59,592 nucleotides of DNA from Bacteroidales bacterium (GTDB taxonomy: Bacteria > Bacteroidota > Bacteroidia > Bacteroidales > WCHB1-69), in NCBI GenBank assembly GCA_023229985.1, contig JALNYF010000005.1, forward strand, positions 1-59,592, in the 5' to 3' direction. Positions 24,199 to 33,048 of this stretch are shown here, one piece after another; the stretch's first letter is position 1; the number at the start of each line of letters is the position of its first letter. Both the position numbers and the translations under genes were made by a program. The notes beneath the pieces are model-generated. The model ran no database searches, was not told the DNA's origin, and was given only the letters and a program-made list of their open reading frames with translations.

Positions 24199-25299
24199 TT
24201 AACAAATCGTATAATTTTTTCCGGGATTGCACTGAATGACGCCCTTTAATTCCAATCGAAGCAAGATGGAAGCTATTTGTGATGGGGTATAATGGCTGTA
24301 AGATTGGATAATTTCGTCAATCATGATTCGCGGGTGTTGGGAGATGATGTCCACGAGTGATTGCTCTTCGGCGGATAATTCGACGAAGAGGGAGCGTTGT
24401 ACGGCTTTTGCGGGTTGCAAGTCCCAGCCCATCATTTCGGCGACGTCTTTCCCCGAAGCAACCAAAGCGGCAATATTTTTGCGAATCAATTCATGACAAC
24501 CTTCGGAGGTTTTGGAATTGACGTTTCCGGGTACGGCAAATACATCACGGTTATAGGACTGGGCAATATAAGCGGTTATTACGCTGCCGCCTTTGGATGC
24601 CGTTTCGATGACAATGGTTGCGTCCGACATTCCTGCGATGATGCGATTGCGTTGTGGAAAATGTTGCCGATCAGGTTTGGCTTTGAACGGATATTCCGAA
24701 ATCAGCGCGCTTCCGTCGGCCTCTATCCGCCGCGCTAATTGGCGATTGCACTCGGGATAAATGGTGGATAATCCTGCGCCCATCACCGCTACCGTCTTTA
24801 AATCATTTTCTAACGCCTGCTGGTGTGCCACCGCATCAATTCCTTTTGCCAAGCCGCTGACAATACACACGTTATAAGTTTTTAGCTCTTCAATGATTTT
24901 TTTTGTAATTTCTTTCCCGTAAGGAGATGCGTTGCGTGTGCCGACCATTGCCACCATTTTTGCTTCATTAAAAATGTTCTTTCCTTTGTAATAAAAGAAA
25001 AATGGCGAATCACTGCAATTTCTGAGTCGTTTTGGGAAGTCGTCATCAATATATAAAGTCAGCGAAATGTGCCGATCGGTCATCCATTTTAGTTCCTTTT
25101 CAGCAAATTGAAGGCTTTCTTTGGAAAGAACGGGCAGACGCACCCGCCTTCCGAGAGTGCGCGAAATAACGGAATCTTTCTTGGTATTTTGGAAAATAGC
25201 TTGTGCGCTGCCAAAATATTGAAGTAGTTTTTTAATCGTAGCATTCCCAATATTGGGCTGAAATTGCAGCGCAAGTCTGCATAATAATTCATCTTCCAT
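24199..25299 (-). CDS. dprA: DNA-processing protein DprA
   Basis: DprA loads RecA on incoming single strands during transformation. The 366-residue protein has the Rossmann-like core with VGTRNASPYGKEIT and VSGLAKGIDAVAHQQAL, followed by the AVMGAGLSTIYPECN block and the later PQRNRIIAGMSDATIVIE. A short N-terminal HhH-like region and a C-terminal winged helix (from about 300) flank the core. It follows pepT by 49 bp. DprA also occurs in bacteria not known to take up DNA, so competence is not proved. Confidence 0.95.
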   Translation of the reverse strand: MEDELLCRLALQFQPNIGNATIKKLLQYFGSAQAIFQNTKKDSVISRTLGRRVRLPVLSKESLQFAEKELKWMTDRHISLTLYIDDDFPKRLRNCSDSPFFFYYKGKNIFNEAKMVAMVGTRNASPYGKEITKKIIEELKTYNVCIVSGLAKGIDAVAHQQALENDLKTVAVMGAGLSTIYPECNRQLARRIEADGSALISEYPFKAKPDRQHFPQRNRIIAGMSDATIVIETASKGGSVITAYIAQSYNRDVFAVPGNVNSKTSEGCHELIRKNIAALVASGKDVAEMMGWDLQPAKAVQRSLFVELSAEEQSLVDIISQHPRIMIDEIIQSYSHYTPSQIASILLRLELKGVIQCNPGKNYTIC

Positions 25300-25348
25300 A
25301 AAAGTCGGGTTAGTGAGTGGAGGTTAGGAGTAGAAAAAACAGGAAAGA

Positions 25349-26572
25349 TTATTTTTGAATATTTTGAATAATTTTGATAATTACGTCCGTAGCTTTCACC
25401 ATAGATTCGAGGGGCAGGTATTCGTATTTGCCGTGGAAGTTGTGACCGCCGGCAAAAATATTGGGGCAGGGAAGTCCTTTGAATGAGAGGTTTGCGCCGT
25501 CGGTGCCACCTCGGATAGGCATTACTTGCGGCACAATGCCAAGCTCTTTCATCGCTTCTTCCGCTAAGGTAACAATATGCAAAACGGGTTCAACTTTTTC
25601 GCGCATGTTGTAATATTGGTCTTTGATTTCGCAAGTCACGCGATTTTCGCCGTATTTGGCATTGAGGAAATTAACAATATGGGTAAAAAATGCTTTTTTA
25701 TCTTCAAATTTTGCACGGTCGTGGTCGCGAATGATGTAGTTGAGAGTCGCATTTTCAACGGTGCCATCCATGCGAACCAGCAAATAAAAGCCTTCGTAAT
25801 CTTGTGTGTATTGCGGTTTTTGAAATTCCGGTAACATGGCATTGAGTTCCATTGCAATGAGTTGTGCATTGACCATTTTGTTTTTGGCATAGCCCGGGTG
25901 AATATTTCTTCCTTGAATTTTGATAGCGGCAGCGGCAGCATTGAAATTTTCATATTCCAATTCCCCAACGGCGCCGCCGTCCATAGTGTATGCAAAATCG
26001 CACCCGAATTTGGCAACGTCAAAATAGCAAACCCCTTTCCCGATTTCTTCGTCCGGCGTAAAGGCAACACGAACTTTCCCATGTTTTATTTCCGGGTGTT
26101 GGATAAGATATTCCATTGCGGTGACAATTTCGGTGATGCCGGCTTTGTCGTCCGCACCCAATAGTGTTTTTCCATCGGTAACCAACAGCGTTTGTCCAAC
26201 ATAATTCTGTAATTCCGGGAAATCAACCAAGGTTAATGCAGTTTGTGTTGCTGCGTCCAACATGATATCTTTTCCGTCATAATTTTCAATGATGCGGGGT
26301 TTGTTAATTCCGGGCATATCGGGAGCGGTGTCTATATGGGCAATGAAACCTATCGTCGGCAAAACTTGATCCGTATTGGCGGGTAAAGTAGCTGTTACAT
26401 ATCCGTATTTGTCTTTTTCGACCTCAACCATGCCAATTTTTTTCAATTCCGCTACCAAAAAGTCTCCAAAGACCAATTGAGATGCTGTGCTGGGATAAGT
26501 TTCTGAATTCTCATCAGACGTAGTTGCATAGGCAATATACGTTGAAAATCTATCTAACAAATTCTTTTTCAT
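25349..26572 (-). CDS. pepT: Peptidase T (tripeptide aminopeptidase)
   Basis: A cytoplasmic M20B zinc tripeptidase. The 407-residue length is normal. Motifs seen are FIAHIDTAPDMPG (metal His, catalytic Asp), LLGADDKAGI (bridging Asp) and FTPDEEIGKG (catalytic and metal Glu). GGTDGANLSFKGLPCPNIFAGG and a late NFHGKYEY complete the PepT pattern (shown in short pieces). It follows the DPP IV gene by 4 bp, so secreted or periplasmic dipeptidyl release and intracellular tripeptide hydrolysis are cotranscribed. Confidence 0.95.
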   Translation of the reverse strand: MKKNLLDRFSTYIAYATTSDENSETYPSTASQLVFGDFLVAELKKIGMVEVEKDKYGYVTATLPANTDQVLPTIGFIAHIDTAPDMPGINKPRIIENYDGKDIMLDAATQTALTLVDFPELQNYVGQTLLVTDGKTLLGADDKAGITEIVTAMEYLIQHPEIKHGKVRVAFTPDEEIGKGVCYFDVAKFGCDFAYTMDGGAVGELEYENFNAAAAAIKIQGRNIHPGYAKNKMVNAQLIAMELNAMLPEFQKPQYTQDYEGFYLLVRMDGTVENATLNYIIRDHDRAKFEDKKAFFTHIVNFLNAKYGENRVTCEIKDQYYNMREKVEPVLHIVTLAEEAMKELGIVPQVMPIRGGTDGANLSFKGLPCPNIFAGGHNFHGKYEYLPLESMVKATDVIIKIIQNIQK

Positions 26573-26576
26573 ATCT

Positions 26577-28760
26577 TTATAAATTTTTTAAAAGAAAATC
26601 GGTTAATTTTACATACAAGTGATAACGGGTATTTCCGCCGTAAATAAAGTGGTTTTTATTCGGGTAGAAAAATTGCTCGTACTGTTTTTCGTACTGATTC
26701 AATTGGGTAACCAAGCTCATGGAATTTTGGAAATGGACGTTATCATCTGCTGTTCCGTGAACAAGTAAATAGTTGCCTTTCAATTGATTGGCGAAGAAAC
26801 AGGGGGCATTGTCGTCGTAGCCTTCCGGGTTATCTTGCGGACGTTGTAAAAATCTTTCTGTATAAATATTATCATAATATCGCCAATTGGTCACGGGTGC
26901 GACGGACATAGCCATTTTAAAAATACCGTTTCCTTTAAACAAGGCCAAACTCGACAAATAGCCGCCGAAGCTCCAGCCCCAGATGCCGATTCTCTCCTTA
27001 TCAACATAAGGAAGTGTTTGCAAATACTCGGCAGTGGCAATTTGGTCGATGGTTTCGTACTTTCCCATTTGTTTGTAAATCACTTTTTCAAAAGCATCTC
27101 CGCGACCTGCCGTGCCACGTCCGTCCACGCAAACAACGATATAGCCTTTTTGTGCCAGCATTTGATACCACGCGTGGTCGTAGCTTCTAAAATAAGAATT
27201 GTTCACCTCCTGTGAGCCGGGCCCCCCGTAAACATACATCAAAACCGGATATTTTTTATCGGGATTGAAAGATTGCGGTTTTATCATCCAGCCGTTCAAA
27301 GTGATATGATCTTTGCTGACAAAAGAAAAATGTTCTTTTGGAACAAAGCCGTACTCTTTGAGAACCTCTCTAAAATGAGAATTATCTTCCAGTGTATCAA
27401 TTACTTTTCCGTTACAATCGTGCAAAGTATAGATGGGTGGCGTATTGGAATTGGAATAATTGTTGCAGTAGTAGTGCGCGTTGCTGTTGAAAGTGGGAGT
27501 GTTCCATCCGGTTCCATCGGTTAGCATTTTTTTCTTTTTTCCGTTATAATCAATAGAATACAAGTCCTTATTTAATGGGGCGGATTCGTTTGATACGTAA
27601 TAAATGCGTTGTTTGTCAAAATCAATGGCGCAAATTCCATATACTTCCATCTTGCCGGAAGTCAATTGAATCGGTTCTTTTCCAAATTCTGCTCTGTAAA
27701 TATGATTGTAACCATCTCTTTCAGAGGTAAATATAATCGTTTTATTATCATTTAAAAAATAATAGGCATCGGCAACTTCTAACCAAGCATCATTTTGGTC
27801 GGCTAAGATGATGTCTTGCGTCTTAGTTTGCGTATTGTAACGGATAAATTCCAATTTATTTTGTAATCTATTAAGCTTCAGTACAATAAGTTCTTTTGAG
27901 TTGGACAGCCAATAGAGGTGCGGGTAGTAGCAATCTTCTTGCGGGAAGTTGATTTTATGAGTGGAATTCGTTTTTAAATCAAAAAGATAAATGTCGACTA
28001 GAGAGTTATCCTCACCGGCTTTGGGGTATTTGTACTTATATTCTTTCGGATAGAGTCCGTCCCAGATAGTCATGGAAAACTCTTTCACGGCACTTTCGTC
28101 GAAGCGCAGGAAGGCAATTTGATTCCCGTCCGGCGACCAATAATAGCATTGCGACATGCTGAGTTCTTCTTCGTGAACCCAATCGGCAAAGCCGTTCAAA
28201 ATACTGTTTTCTTTACCGTCTGTGGTAATTTGAATCTCTTTTTCGGTTGCCAAGTCGCAGTAATAGAGGTTATAATCTCTGACAAAAGCCACTTTGGAAC
28301 CATCAGCGGAAAATTCGGCAAAACTTTGTTTCCCTTTTTCTTCCGAAGCAACCGGAATGAGTTCGCCTGTTTTCAAGTCATAAACGTAAAAAAAAGCGCA
28401 AGTCGAGCGGCGATAGATCGGTTCGCTTTCGATGGCAAAGAGAATTTTAGAACAAGATTTATCAAAATAATAATCGTCGATATTCCTTATTTTCAGATTT
28501 TTAGATATTTTATTTTCCAACATGCGGTTACTCAAGACCACTTCCAATTGTTCACCTGTTGCGAAGCTGTATTTGACGATAGCTGTATCGGTTACAACGG
28601 AATAAAAATCCGTATTGGGAATAGAAGCAAATCCCGGCACCGATTGAGGAAGGAATTTGTAGTTTTTCCAGATGTCGGCGACGGTAATTTCATTGGTTTG
28701 CGCCGAAAGCAGGCACGGGAGGAGGAATATGGTGCATAAGAGTATTTTGATAATCTTCAT
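26577..28760 (-). CDS. Dipeptidyl-peptidase IV-like S9 serine peptidase
   Basis: A 727-residue exported peptidase that would release N-terminal dipeptides, typically X-Pro. A signal peptide (MKIIKILLCTIFLLPCLLSA) precedes a beta-propeller with the substrate-recognition acidic motif HEEELSMSQ. The C-terminal alpha/beta hydrolase domain has the nucleophile Ser597 in GWSFGGYLS, an Asp in GTADDNVHF, and a His in PNKNHFIYGG. No sorting domain is present, so a periplasmic or outer-membrane-associated location is likely, as for the Porphyromonas enzyme. It lies between topA (27 bp upstream) and pepT. Confidence 0.94.
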   Translation of the reverse strand: MKIIKILLCTIFLLPCLLSAQTNEITVADIWKNYKFLPQSVPGFASIPNTDFYSVVTDTAIVKYSFATGEQLEVVLSNRMLENKISKNLKIRNIDDYYFDKSCSKILFAIESEPIYRRSTCAFFYVYDLKTGELIPVASEEKGKQSFAEFSADGSKVAFVRDYNLYYCDLATEKEIQITTDGKENSILNGFADWVHEEELSMSQCYYWSPDGNQIAFLRFDESAVKEFSMTIWDGLYPKEYKYKYPKAGEDNSLVDIYLFDLKTNSTHKINFPQEDCYYPHLYWLSNSKELIVLKLNRLQNKLEFIRYNTQTKTQDIILADQNDAWLEVADAYYFLNDNKTIIFTSERDGYNHIYRAEFGKEPIQLTSGKMEVYGICAIDFDKQRIYYVSNESAPLNKDLYSIDYNGKKKKMLTDGTGWNTPTFNSNAHYYCNNYSNSNTPPIYTLHDCNGKVIDTLEDNSHFREVLKEYGFVPKEHFSFVSKDHITLNGWMIKPQSFNPDKKYPVLMYVYGGPGSQEVNNSYFRSYDHAWYQMLAQKGYIVVCVDGRGTAGRGDAFEKVIYKQMGKYETIDQIATAEYLQTLPYVDKERIGIWGWSFGGYLSSLALFKGNGIFKMAMSVAPVTNWRYYDNIYTERFLQRPQDNPEGYDDNAPCFFANQLKGNYLLVHGTADDNVHFQNSMSLVTQLNQYEKQYEQFFYPNKNHFIYGGNTRYHLYVKLTDFLLKNL

Positions 28761-28787
28761 TTTCTTTGATTGACGGGAACGGCGTTA

Positions 28788-31277
28788 TTATTTGGTTTTT
28801 CGGTATGATTTCTTTTTGGTGGTGGGTGTAACTGTGCTGATAATATTCATGCAATCTTCGTAGGTCAGATTCTCTGCGAGGGAGCCTTTGGGAATTTTGT
28901 AATTATGGGTTCCGTCGGTGATGTAAGCACCAAATCTGCCATTCATTACCTTTAGATTTTCATTTTTTTCGAAGCTCTGTATTACGTTTTTTGTTTTTGA
29001 GTTGATGATAATGTCAATGGCTTCTTCTTCAGTAAGTTGTGAGATATCGGTTCCTTTATCTAATGTATAATTTTGGTCTTCATATTTAATATAAGGGCAG
29101 AATCTGCCGATGGCAGCGATGATATCTTTTCCGTTATAAGTACCGATGGTTCGCGGTGCTCTATCAATATCTTGTTTGCGTTTCAGTTCGATGAGTTCAA
29201 TACATCTTTCGTAAGAAACTTCGGTCGGTTCTTCGCTTTTGGGCAATGAAATGAAGCTGTTATTCAATTTAATATAAGGACCGAATCTGCCGATTCCGAT
29301 CACGATGTCTGTTCCTTCAAATTGACCGACTGTACGGGGAAGTTTAAACAAATCCAATGCTTCTTCCAGCGTAATGCTTTCTATTGATTGTGAGGGTCTT
29401 AGACGAGCATATCGCGGTTTTTGGTCTTCGTAATTTTCTCCAATTTGAGCCATTGGACCATATTTTCCCAATTTTACGTATACATTTTCATTGGTTTTGG
29501 GATCCTGACCGAGGAGGCGTTCCCCGCTTGCCTTGGTAGAGTAGGTGATGGCGTGGTCGATAGAAGAATGGAAACTGTCATAGAAATGTTGCAGCATAGT
29601 TTGCCATTGAATATTACCCTCGGCAATGTCGTCGAACTCTTTTTCCACTTTTGCCGTAAAGCTGTAATCCATAATGGTTTCAAAATTTTCTTGCAGGTAG
29701 TCATTGACAATAATGCCGATGTCAGTCGGGAAAATTTTATCTTTTTCTACGCCATATTTTTCTTTTTTAATTTCTTCGCTGATGTCATTATTTTTCAAAA
29801 TGATCTGAACAAATTCTCTCTCTTTGCCTGTGCGATTTTCTTTTACCACGTATTCGCGTTTCAAGATGGTGGTAATGGTGGGGGCGTAAGTGGAGGGACG
29901 ACCGATGCCCAATTCTTCCAATTTTTTTACCAAACTGGCTTCAGTGAAGCGGGTGGGGGGTTGAGCATATTTTTGAATTGCCTTTATTTCGTTTGCAGTC
30001 ACGGTATTACCAACTTCAACGGGAGGCAACCAGCCTTTGATTTCCTCATCTTCCTCATCATTGGATTCGGTATAGACTTTTAAAAAACCTTGGAAAAGAA
30101 TTACTTCGCCGGTAGCTACAAATATTTCTTCTCGGTTAGGAACGGGGATATTGATAAGGGTTTTTTCGGTTTTGGCATCGCTCATTTGCGAAGCAAGGGT
30201 GCGTTTCCAAATCAATTCATACAATCTTTTAGAAAAAGTATCACCGGGAATGGTGTGATTGCTCATAGAAGTCGGGCGAATGGCTTCGTGGGCTTCTTGT
30301 GCGCCCAAACTTTTAGTTACGTATTTGCGGGTTTTAGAATACTCCCGTCCGTACAATGTTTCGATTTCTTCTTTGGATTCTTGGAGGGCAAAGTCCGATA
30401 AGTTGACAGAGTCGGTTCTCATATAAGTAATGTAACCGGCTTCGTAAAGTTGCTGGGCAATAATCATGGTTTTGCTCACTGAAAATCCCAATTTTCTGGC
30501 GGCTTCTTGTTGCAAAGTTGAAGTGGTAAAAGGAGCAGCCGGCGATTTCTTGCCCGGGTTTTTTTCTACCGCATCAACGGTAAAGACTTTTTCTTTGCAC
30601 GATTCCAAAAAATCGCGAGCTTCGGTTCTGTCGTCAAATCGCTTGTTGAGTTCTGCCGTGAACTCTGCCTGTTTTTTATCATTTGTAATAAATTGACCAA
30701 CAACACGATATGCAGATGTGGATTCAAATTTATTGATTTTGTTTTCTCTTTCAACGATGAGTTTAACGGCGACAGATTGAACGCGTCCGGCGGAGAGTTT
30801 CGGTTTCACTTTGCGCCAAAGCACAGGGGATAATTCAAAACCAACTAATCTGTCCAATATACGGCGGGCTTGTTGTGCATTTACCAAATCCACATCCAAT
30901 TGGCGCGGAGTCTCCAATGCCTTCTCAATCGCTTTTTTTGTAATTTCGTGAAATACAATTCTTTTAATCTTTTCTGCCGGAATATCGGCAGCTTCCATCA
31001 AGTGCCAAGAAATGGCTTCTCCCTCGCGGTCATCATCGGTTGCCAACCATACGACATCTGCATCGGTGACCATCTTTTTTATATCCGTTATCAATTTCTT
31101 CTTGTCAGAAAGAACTTCATATTTCGGAAGAAAGTTTTTTGAAATGTCGATTCCCAAATCCTTTTGTGGCAAGTCCCTAACGTGTCCCTTACTGGAAATC
31201 ACGTTATAATCTTTGCCGATAAACTTTTGAATAGTTTTTGCCTTTGCTGGAGATTCGACAATAATTAGATTTTTCAT
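28788..31277 (-). CDS. topA: DNA topoisomerase I
   Basis: A type IA topoisomerase of 829 residues that relaxes negative supercoils. The Toprim domain opens the protein (LIIVESPAKAKTIQKFIG), and DDDREGEAISWH carries the metal acidic triad. The catalytic tyrosine is in YITYMRTDSVNLS. Instead of the zinc-finger tail of E. coli, the last 250 residues hold repeated C-terminal modules, each with a GRFGPYIK-like core (GKYGPMAQ, GRFGPYIK, GRFCPYIK, GRFGAYIT). It has its own promoter box and heads the DPP IV-pepT-dprA group. Confidence 0.96.
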   Translation of the reverse strand: MKNLIIVESPAKAKTIQKFIGKDYNVISSKGHVRDLPQKDLGIDISKNFLPKYEVLSDKKKLITDIKKMVTDADVVWLATDDDREGEAISWHLMEAADIPAEKIKRIVFHEITKKAIEKALETPRQLDVDLVNAQQARRILDRLVGFELSPVLWRKVKPKLSAGRVQSVAVKLIVERENKINKFESTSAYRVVGQFITNDKKQAEFTAELNKRFDDRTEARDFLESCKEKVFTVDAVEKNPGKKSPAAPFTTSTLQQEAARKLGFSVSKTMIIAQQLYEAGYITYMRTDSVNLSDFALQESKEEIETLYGREYSKTRKYVTKSLGAQEAHEAIRPTSMSNHTIPGDTFSKRLYELIWKRTLASQMSDAKTEKTLINIPVPNREEIFVATGEVILFQGFLKVYTESNDEEDEEIKGWLPPVEVGNTVTANEIKAIQKYAQPPTRFTEASLVKKLEELGIGRPSTYAPTITTILKREYVVKENRTGKEREFVQIILKNNDISEEIKKEKYGVEKDKIFPTDIGIIVNDYLQENFETIMDYSFTAKVEKEFDDIAEGNIQWQTMLQHFYDSFHSSIDHAITYSTKASGERLLGQDPKTNENVYVKLGKYGPMAQIGENYEDQKPRYARLRPSQSIESITLEEALDLFKLPRTVGQFEGTDIVIGIGRFGPYIKLNNSFISLPKSEEPTEVSYERCIELIELKRKQDIDRAPRTIGTYNGKDIIAAIGRFCPYIKYEDQNYTLDKGTDISQLTEEEAIDIIINSKTKNVIQSFEKNENLKVMNGRFGAYITDGTHNYKIPKGSLAENLTYEDCMNIISTVTPTTKKKSYRKTK

Positions 31278-31304
31278 AAATTTTTCATTAGTTTTTTAGG
31301 GCGG

Positions 31305-31312
31305 CAAAATTA
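31305..31312 (-). promoter_or_regulatory. Promoter -7 box for topA
   Basis: TAATTTTG followed by CCGCC on the minus strand, 27 bases before the topA ATG. Confidence 0.65.
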
Positions 31313-31469
31313 CATTTTTTTTTCATAATATTTTTTCTTTACACTTAATTAAATTTAGATTCTTTTGTAATTATTTGAATATAAAGTATTTATAAACTTT
31401 TCAATGAGATGTTTCTGCTTGAATGTTTTTTGATTGTCTCGGTCATTTCTGACAATTGATAAATTCATG

Positions 31470-31477
31470 TAATTTTG
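31470..31477 (+). promoter_or_regulatory. Promoter -7 box for the small acetyltransferase gene
   Basis: TAATTTTG followed by CTC, 19 bases before the ATG at 31497. No well-placed -33 element is seen. Confidence 0.55.
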
Positions 31478-31496
31478 CTCTTTTAAATATTAAGAA

Positions 31497-31922
31497 ATGA
31501 TGGAAATACGACTGATGCAAATAACTGATTATGAGCAAGTTTATGAATTATGGCATCATACAAAGGGTATGGCGTTGCGGAATTATGATGATTCGGAGGA
31601 GGGAATTGCGAAATTTTTAGAAAAGAATCCAACCTCTAATTTTGTAGCACTGATAGATGGCGAATTGGTTGGAGCCATCATGTGCGGTATGGACGGCAGG
31701 CGTGCGTACATATATCATACAACGGTGAAGGAGCATTTGCGCGGGCAAGGAATCGGCAAGGCGCTATTGCACGCGGTTTATGGGGCAATTAAGGAAGCCG
31801 GTATTCACAAGAGTGGGCTTTTAGTGCTAAAAGACAATGAAATAGGAAATCAATTTTGGCGTTCGCAGGGCTGGGACGAGCGCAATGACGTTACCTATTA
31901 CAGCAAATCAACCGCTCGTTAA
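31497..31922 (+). CDS. GNAT family N-acetyltransferase
   Basis: A 141-residue single GNAT domain beginning MMEIRLMQITDYEQV. The acetyl-CoA loop is LRGQGIGKALLHAVY, and the protein ends with the usual FWRSQGWDER block. It resembles small RimI- or YpeA-like acetyltransferases, but the acceptor is not predictable. The start could be the first or second ATG (31497 or 31500). It is monocistronic, with its own promoter box, and converges on the DUF4340 gene with 16 bp between stops. Confidence 0.85.
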   Translation: MMEIRLMQITDYEQVYELWHHTKGMALRNYDDSEEGIAKFLEKNPTSNFVALIDGELVGAIMCGMDGRRAYIYHTTVKEHLRGQGIGKALLHAVYGAIKEAGIHKSGLLVLKDNEIGNQFWRSQGWDERNDVTYYSKSTAR

Positions 31923-31938
31923 TCGCAATCCACCGGCA

Positions 31939-33048
31939 TTACTTTTTGTTTTCGACAGCCGGCACCTGACTTGGGTGCATGAAGTAAGATAGCGGTTGTA
32001 AAATTCTGTCAAAATGGAAGTATTGGATTTTGTACAGGGTTTTTGTGTCGTTATTTAATATGGCATAGCAACGGTCGCGGTTAAAATGTTTTTCAATTTG
32101 CGCGACTTGGTCATCTGCCGGAATTTCATCTATTACATTTTCGTCCATGAGGTAAAGTTTCAATTCGGTAATTTTTCCGTTAACATCTTGTAATGTAATG
32201 ATTTTAAACATATTGAATTGAAGAATGCTGTCTTTTTTCTCCGGTGTCATCTCTTTTACAACAGATTCGTAATTGCGTTCCCGATATTCAGACAGAACAT
32301 TGATCAGTTTTACCGTATCGTAGTGATCAACGATTTCATTTGCACTATTATATAATGTATAGAAGCGGGTTCCTTTTTTTTCTATGGTATAAGATTCTGC
32401 GGGATTGTTTAAATCTTTGACGGTCAGTTTTTGAATACGGGTTAATTTGGTTTCAAAGATGCGATGGCTAATCCAATCGATGGCGTAAGGGGAGAAACGG
32501 GGCGTAATAAATCCGCGGAATCCGGGCACATTGACAATGCAGGGGGTGTCTTCTTTCCCTTCCAAAATAGCGTAGTTCCCGATATTGGATTGTGTCGCCG
32601 GTCCCAAATAATAAGTCTTAATTTTGCGTTCTTTGACAAAAAATCCTTTATCAAACAGGGTAAAGAGCGGGGTTTGTCCATACACTTCAACTTTAATGGC
32701 TGCCGTTGCCATCATTCGCGTAATGTTGTCTTTGCTTTTTTCGGAAATGGGTTGCTGCATGCTGATATTGGACATGGTTTTGATCAGTTCTTCTATCTTT
32801 TGTTCTATAATAGGGATGGAATCGGACAATAACCATTTGCCGTTTTCTTTATTCAAAAGAACATTATTTCCGTGCATGTCGGCAATAAATATTTTGCTAA
32901 TCTGAGCCGTATCTTGAATGGCAAACATCTCTTCTGTAAGTTCTACTTCGCGAGAGAATATCTTCGATTTCCACGCTATTACGGCGAGAGAAATGAGGAG
33001 AAGAACTGCCGTTAAAATGAGGGTAATGAGTGTTTTTCTATTTTTCAT
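31939..33048 (-). CDS. DUF4340 domain-containing protein, GldG-associated
   Basis: A 369-residue protein with one N-terminal membrane helix (TLITLILTAVLLLISLAVIAW) and a large extracytoplasmic part. That part reads like the DUF4340 family: an early EEMFAIQDTAQISKIFIAD, then repeated mixed segments such as GKWLLSD. DUF4340 proteins usually follow a GldG-type ABC transporter component, as here, and probably form part of that complex. Starting at the internal ATG (MKNRKTLI) gives an 11-base overlap with gldG; the longer frame starts at 33072. No enzyme activity is known. Confidence 0.8.
   Translation of the reverse strand: MKNRKTLITLILTAVLLLISLAVIAWKSKIFSREVELTEEMFAIQDTAQISKIFIADMHGNNVLLNKENGKWLLSDSIPIIEQKIEELIKTMSNISMQQPISEKSKDNITRMMATAAIKVEVYGQTPLFTLFDKGFFVKERKIKTYYLGPATQSNIGNYAILEGKEDTPCIVNVPGFRGFITPRFSPYAIDWISHRIFETKLTRIQKLTVKDLNNPAESYTIEKKGTRFYTLYNSANEIVDHYDTVKLINVLSEYRERNYESVVKEMTPEKKDSILQFNMFKIITLQDVNGKITELKLYLMDENVIDEIPADDQVAQIEKHFNRDRCYAILNNDTKTLYKIQYFHFDRILQPLSYFMHPSQVPAVENKK

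Noticed and set aside
28119..28739. Open frame of 206 codons on the plus strand opposite the DPP IV gene
   Set aside because: It is an antisense shadow of the DPP IV gene, with atypical composition (Phe/Arg-rich) and no promoter.
29421..30083. Open frame of 220 codons on the plus strand opposite topA
   Set aside because: It is a Phe-rich antisense shadow of a conserved gene.
31915..31980. Possible hairpin with CCGGC and GCCGG between the convergent acetyltransferase and DUF4340 genes
   Set aside because: The stem is short with a long loop, lies partly inside the DUF4340 coding sequence, and has no T run.
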